A DNA stretch of 8,531 bases, taken from Clostridiaceae bacterium. Lineage in GTDB: Bacteria > Bacillota > Clostridia > Saccharofermentanales > DTU023. The DNA lies in NCBI GenBank assembly GCA_012800135.1, contig JAAZJV010000271.1:1-8531 (forward strand). Direction: 5' to 3'. The position numbers and the translations under genes are program-made. The notes under the pieces were generated by a model. That model did no database searches. It was given only the letters and a program-made list of their open reading frames with translations, and was not told where the DNA came from. Shown piece after piece: positions 6,564-8,531 of the stretch. Numbering within the stretch: position 1 is the first letter of the stretch; the number at the start of each line of letters is the position of its first letter.

Positions 6564-6574
6564 AACCTAATTAT
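6545..6574 (+). promoter_or_regulatory. Promoter of the DtxR-like gene
   Basis: Perfect -35 TTGACA (6545-6550), an 18-bp spacer, and -10 AATTAT (6569-6574, 4 of 6). It lies about 40 nt before the start codon and is interleaved with the inverted repeat at 6526-6563. Confidence 0.6.
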
Positions 6575-6612
6575 GGAAGTGGGGAGCCCAAAACACAGAA
6601 AGGACGGCACAT

Positions 6613-7002
6613 ATGCATAACATCACCGATTCAACGGAGAACTATCTGGAAGCCATCTATGTCATGAGCAAAAAAACCGGATCGGTTCGTTCTATCGATA
6701 TTGCACGCTTTCTTGATGTCACAAAAGCTTCCGTTAGCGTCGCGATGCGCAAATTACGCGAAGCCGAATACATCAGCATGGCACGTGACGGCATGATCAC
6801 ATTACTTCCCGATGGATTGAAGATTGCCGAACGCACATATGAGCGACACGTCTTGTTGCGCGCTTTCCTGATACACCTCGGGGTCGACGAGGAAACGGCA
6901 GACAAAGACGCTTGCAAAATCGAGCACGCCCTCTCGCGCGAAAGCTTCGAAGCGCTTCAAAGACACGTTCAGGAAATCGATCTCCAAGCACCGGAAATAT
7001 AG
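6613..7002 (+). CDS. DtxR/MntR-family metal-dependent transcriptional repressor
   Basis: A 129-residue cytosolic regulator with an N-terminal winged helix-turn-helix (about 8-66; VRSIDIARFLDVTKASVSVAMRKL is the HTH) and a dimerisation/metal domain (about 67-120). There is no C-terminal SH3-like domain, as in MntR (about 140 residues) and unlike full DtxR/IdeR (about 225). Candidate metal ligands by alignment from memory: Glu13, His79 (YERHVLL), Cys101, Glu104 and His105 (DACKIEH). Cys101 is as in DtxR, where MntR has Glu. Asn10 stands where MntR has Asp8 and DtxR has Met10. Iron or manganese is therefore undecided. Start: ATG 8 nt after AAAGGA. The promoter is overlapped by a perfect inverted repeat, consistent with autoregulation. 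No feoB or mntH is in view, so targets are probably elsewhere. Confidence 0.88.
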   Translation: MHNITDSTENYLEAIYVMSKKTGSVRSIDIARFLDVTKASVSVAMRKLREAEYISMARDGMITLLPDGLKIAERTYERHVLLRAFLIHLGVDEETADKDACKIEHALSRESFEALQRHVQEIDLQAPEI

Positions 7003-7011
7003 CGTTTCTTG

Positions 7012-7040
7012 CAGTACATCCTGCGCTTTGGTACTGTTTT
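7012..7040 (+). terminator. Weak hairpin with T-run after the DtxR-like gene
   Basis: CAGTAC (7012-7017) pairs with GTACTG (7031-7036) across a 13-nt loop, followed by TTTT. The stem is short, so termination would be weak. The GTAC cores resemble the half-sites at the next promoter, so this could alternatively be another regulator site. Confidence 0.35.
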
Positions 7041-7144
7041 CCTCTCAGTATTTCCTACAGGCGCCCACACGTCTCCATTTGTATGTTGCGCTTTAACCTC
7101 ACTTATCTGTGATTTTTCTGAGCACACGTTTTTCCAGTTAAAAA

Positions 7145-7207
7145 ATAGTACTTGACATCGCTTGATCGGAGTACTATGCTTTAACTGTACTATGTGAACT
7201 AGTACAG
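7145..7207. promoter_or_regulatory. Array of four GTAC half-sites (probable YtrA-type operator)
   Basis: Two nested dyads surround the promoter. ATAGTACT (7145-7152) and AGTACTAT (7170-7177) are perfect reverse complements with a 17-nt spacer. CTGTACTA (7185-7192) and TAGTACAG (7200-7207) are perfect with a 7-nt spacer. The first pair overlaps the -35 and -10 boxes; the second lies at the transcription start. This is the expected position for autorepression by the GntR-family protein encoded next. Confidence 0.7.
7152..7180 (+). promoter_or_regulatory. Promoter of the gntR-ABC operon
   Basis: Perfect -35 TTGACA (7152-7157), a 17-bp spacer, and -10 TATGCT (7175-7180, 4 of 6). The start site would be near 7187, giving a leader of about 48 nt. 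Both boxes overlap the GTAC half-sites. Confidence 0.75.
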
Positions 7208-7234
7208 AGCAAACGGCCGACATGAGGAACTCAC

Positions 7235-7639
7235 ATGATTTATCCGGACATCCATCTGAAAAGCACCGTTCCCCTCTATTTGCAGATCAAGCGCTATTAC
7301 CAACGCATCGCCGCACTTGGCCTGATAGAGGCCGAAGATAAACTGCCTTCCGTGCGCGAACTTGCCAGCGAGCTCGGCATCAATCCCAACACCGTACACA
7401 AAGCTTACAGTGAATTAGAGCTCGAAAACGTCATCTATGCCGTACCGGGAAAGGGTTATTACCTCCGCAACCGTCCGGCCGACGAACCATCTTTTGAGGA
7501 AGAAGAAATTCTCCGCCATTTCAAACAAGCGCTTCAGGTCGCATGGACAGGCGGCATTTCAGAAGAGGAACTTCACGATTTGCTCGATGAAAGCATCCGC
7601 GCATCGAAACAACAAAGACGCTCCGGTCAACATGATTGA
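7235..7639 (+). CDS. GntR-family transcriptional regulator, YtrA subfamily
   Basis: A 134-residue DNA-binding repressor. Residues about 11-77 form the GntR winged helix: VPLYLQIKRYYQRIAALGL, then LPSVRELASELGINPNTVHKAYSELE (the HTH, 37-62) and the wing VPGKGYYL (70-77). The short C-terminal part (about 80-125) is helical and acidic, typical of YtrA-type regulators (about 120-135 residues), which lack the large effector domain of other GntR proteins. Such genes usually lead operons for ABC transporters induced by cell-envelope stress or peptide antibiotics. The ATPase gene downstream fits this, as does the operator array over the promoter. Start: ATG 6 nt after GAGGA. The stop overlaps a possible short ORF starting at 7632. 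Confidence 0.92.
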   Translation: MIYPDIHLKSTVPLYLQIKRYYQRIAALGLIEAEDKLPSVRELASELGINPNTVHKAYSELELENVIYAVPGKGYYLRNRPADEPSFEEEEILRHFKQALQVAWTGGISEEELHDLLDESIRASKQQRRSGQHD

Positions 7640-7763
7640 GCAATGTGACATCATATTGCGAGGAAAAAACGTCAATGAGGGACAGACAACAATGAATGTT
7701 GCCGAACGACATCCTCTGGCGAAGGGAAAATATTGGAAGAAAAGAGCCATTCAACTCGCGTAA
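7632..7763 (+). other. Possible short ORF or gene remnant between gntR and the ABC gene
   Basis: A 43-codon frame starts 8 nt inside the end of gntR. An internal ATG at 7692 has a better site (GAGGGA, 9 nt upstream) and would give 23 residues beginning MNVAERHPLAKGKYWKK. The basic tail looks like the cytoplasmic start of a membrane protein, but the frame stops before any hydrophobic helix. It may be the stub of a lost permease, a leader peptide, or chance. The 7640-7873 interval holds nothing else recognised. Confidence 0.25.
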
Positions 7764-7873
7764 CATCCCGTGGCACAGGGATTACATTTGCACTCGCAGT
7801 TAGTATTCTGTCAAACGATAACGACATCTTGGACTCAGAGAATACAAAAACATAACTTCTAAATGAGATTACG

Positions 7874-8531
7874 ATGAAAAGGAAACCGCAAACTATGCAT
7901 AACTTCAAGCAACATATTGAAACTTCAGAAACTGTGGCGGAGGAATCGTCATCTCCTCCCATTCTGAGAGCGGACAACATCAGCAAAACATTCGGTTCAG
8001 TCAGAGCGCTGGACCGTGTTACTTGCTCCATTGCCGGAGCATCGATTTTCGGTTTGATCGGCTCCAACGGTGCCGGTAAATCGACCTTCCTGCGCTTGGC
8101 TGCAGGTGTCTATCGCCCTTCTTCCGGACGCATGTTGTTTTCAGATCAGCCAGTCTACGAAAACCCGAGCGCCAAACAAATGATTCAGTTCGTCGCCGAT
8201 CAGCCATTTTTTCACTTCGAAAATCTCAAGAAAATGTCGGCACTCTATCGCTCCTTATATCTCGGATGGAATCAGGAGCTTTATCAGGAGCTGATGCAAA
8301 TTTTCCCGCTTCAAGAAGACCAGCCTTTTAATCAAATGTCAAAAGGCATGCGCCGTCAGGCAGCTGTCATGCTGGCTGTCGCCGCCAAACCGCGCCTCCT
8401 GCTTCTCGATGAAGCGTTTGACGGCTTGGATCCTGTCATGCGTCAAAACCTGAAACGTATCCTCGCTCGCCAAGTCGGGGAGTACGGAATGACTGTCCTC
8501 ATCGCTTCTCAGAATTTAAAAGAACTTGAGG
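7874..8531 (+). CDS. ABC transporter ATP-binding protein (partial, cut by window end)
   Basis: The first 219 residues of an ABC ATPase, open at the right edge. Motifs in order: Walker A GSNGAGKS (63-70), Q-loop Gln110 (VADQPFF), signature MSKGM (155-159, a variant of LSGGQ seen in YtrB-like exporters), Walker B LLLLDE (175-180) and D-loop FDGLD (182-186). At the H-loop, where SSH or ASH is expected, the sequence reads ASQNLKELE, so Gln213 replaces the switch histidine. About 29 polar residues precede the first strand. Met8 (7895), with AAAAGGA upstream, is an alternative start, as the ATG at 7874 has only a weak site. It follows the YtrA-type regulator and probably pairs with a permease beyond the window. 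Likely role: export or envelope-stress response (inference). Confidence 0.9.
   Translation, partial: MKRKPQTMHNFKQHIETSETVAEESSSPPILRADNISKTFGSVRALDRVTCSIAGASIFGLIGSNGAGKSTFLRLAAGVYRPSSGRMLFSDQPVYENPSAKQMIQFVADQPFFHFENLKKMSALYRSLYLGWNQELYQELMQIFPLQEDQPFNQMSKGMRRQAAVMLAVAAKPRLLLLDEAFDGLDPVMRQNLKRILARQVGEYGMTVLIASQNLKELE

Overview
The window (about 50% G+C by eye) looks like a chromosomal stretch from an anaerobic or facultative bacterium of a Gram-positive lineage (Bacillota, or possibly a Coriobacteriia-like actinomycete). The basis is strong AGGAGG-type ribosome binding sites, sigma-A-type TTGACA promoters, a DtxR-type metalloregulator, and a YtrA-type GntR regulator ahead of an ABC ATPase. 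The genus cannot be fixed from the sequence alone.

Layout. (1) 123-2152, minus strand: a two-gene operon with an SCP2-like protein first and a class III (glutamate-1-semialdehyde-aminomutase-like) aminotransferase second. It is driven by a clear promoter at 2239-2267, with a 24-bp near-perfect palindrome sitting at the start of the transcript. (2) 2410-6400, plus strand: the proton-translocating nicotinamide nucleotide transhydrogenase in three-subunit form (pntAA, pntAB, pntB). pntAA is separated from pntAB by an unusual 377-nt non-coding gap containing several small hairpins; pntAB and pntB overlap by one base. (3) 6613-7002: a small DtxR/MntR-type repressor whose promoter is straddled by a perfect 12-bp inverted repeat. 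(4) 7235 to the right edge: a YtrA-type GntR regulator with an array of four GTAC half-sites over its promoter, then a short possible ORF remnant, then an ABC transporter ATPase cut by the window end.

The most remarkable feature is PntB. Instead of one C-terminal nucleotide-binding domain (dIII), it carries two in tandem: 181 residues each, 198-residue period, 173/181 identical by hand count, making a 712-residue protein where about 460 is usual. Both dIII copies keep the dinucleotide fold motifs but have lost the Lys-Arg-Ser segment that contacts the 2'-phosphate of NADP(H) in characterised enzymes. The segment reads Asn-Phe-Asp and is followed by an acidic stretch. The dI subunit keeps its NAD(H) site and its RQD loop. 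The enzyme may therefore be a transhydrogenase variant with altered cofactor specificity and a doubled dIII, which bears directly on the mechanism in which dIII alternates between facing dI and facing the membrane.

The regulators and ABC genes at the right appear to be independent, self-regulated units. No RNA gene, CRISPR array or insertion sequence was seen.
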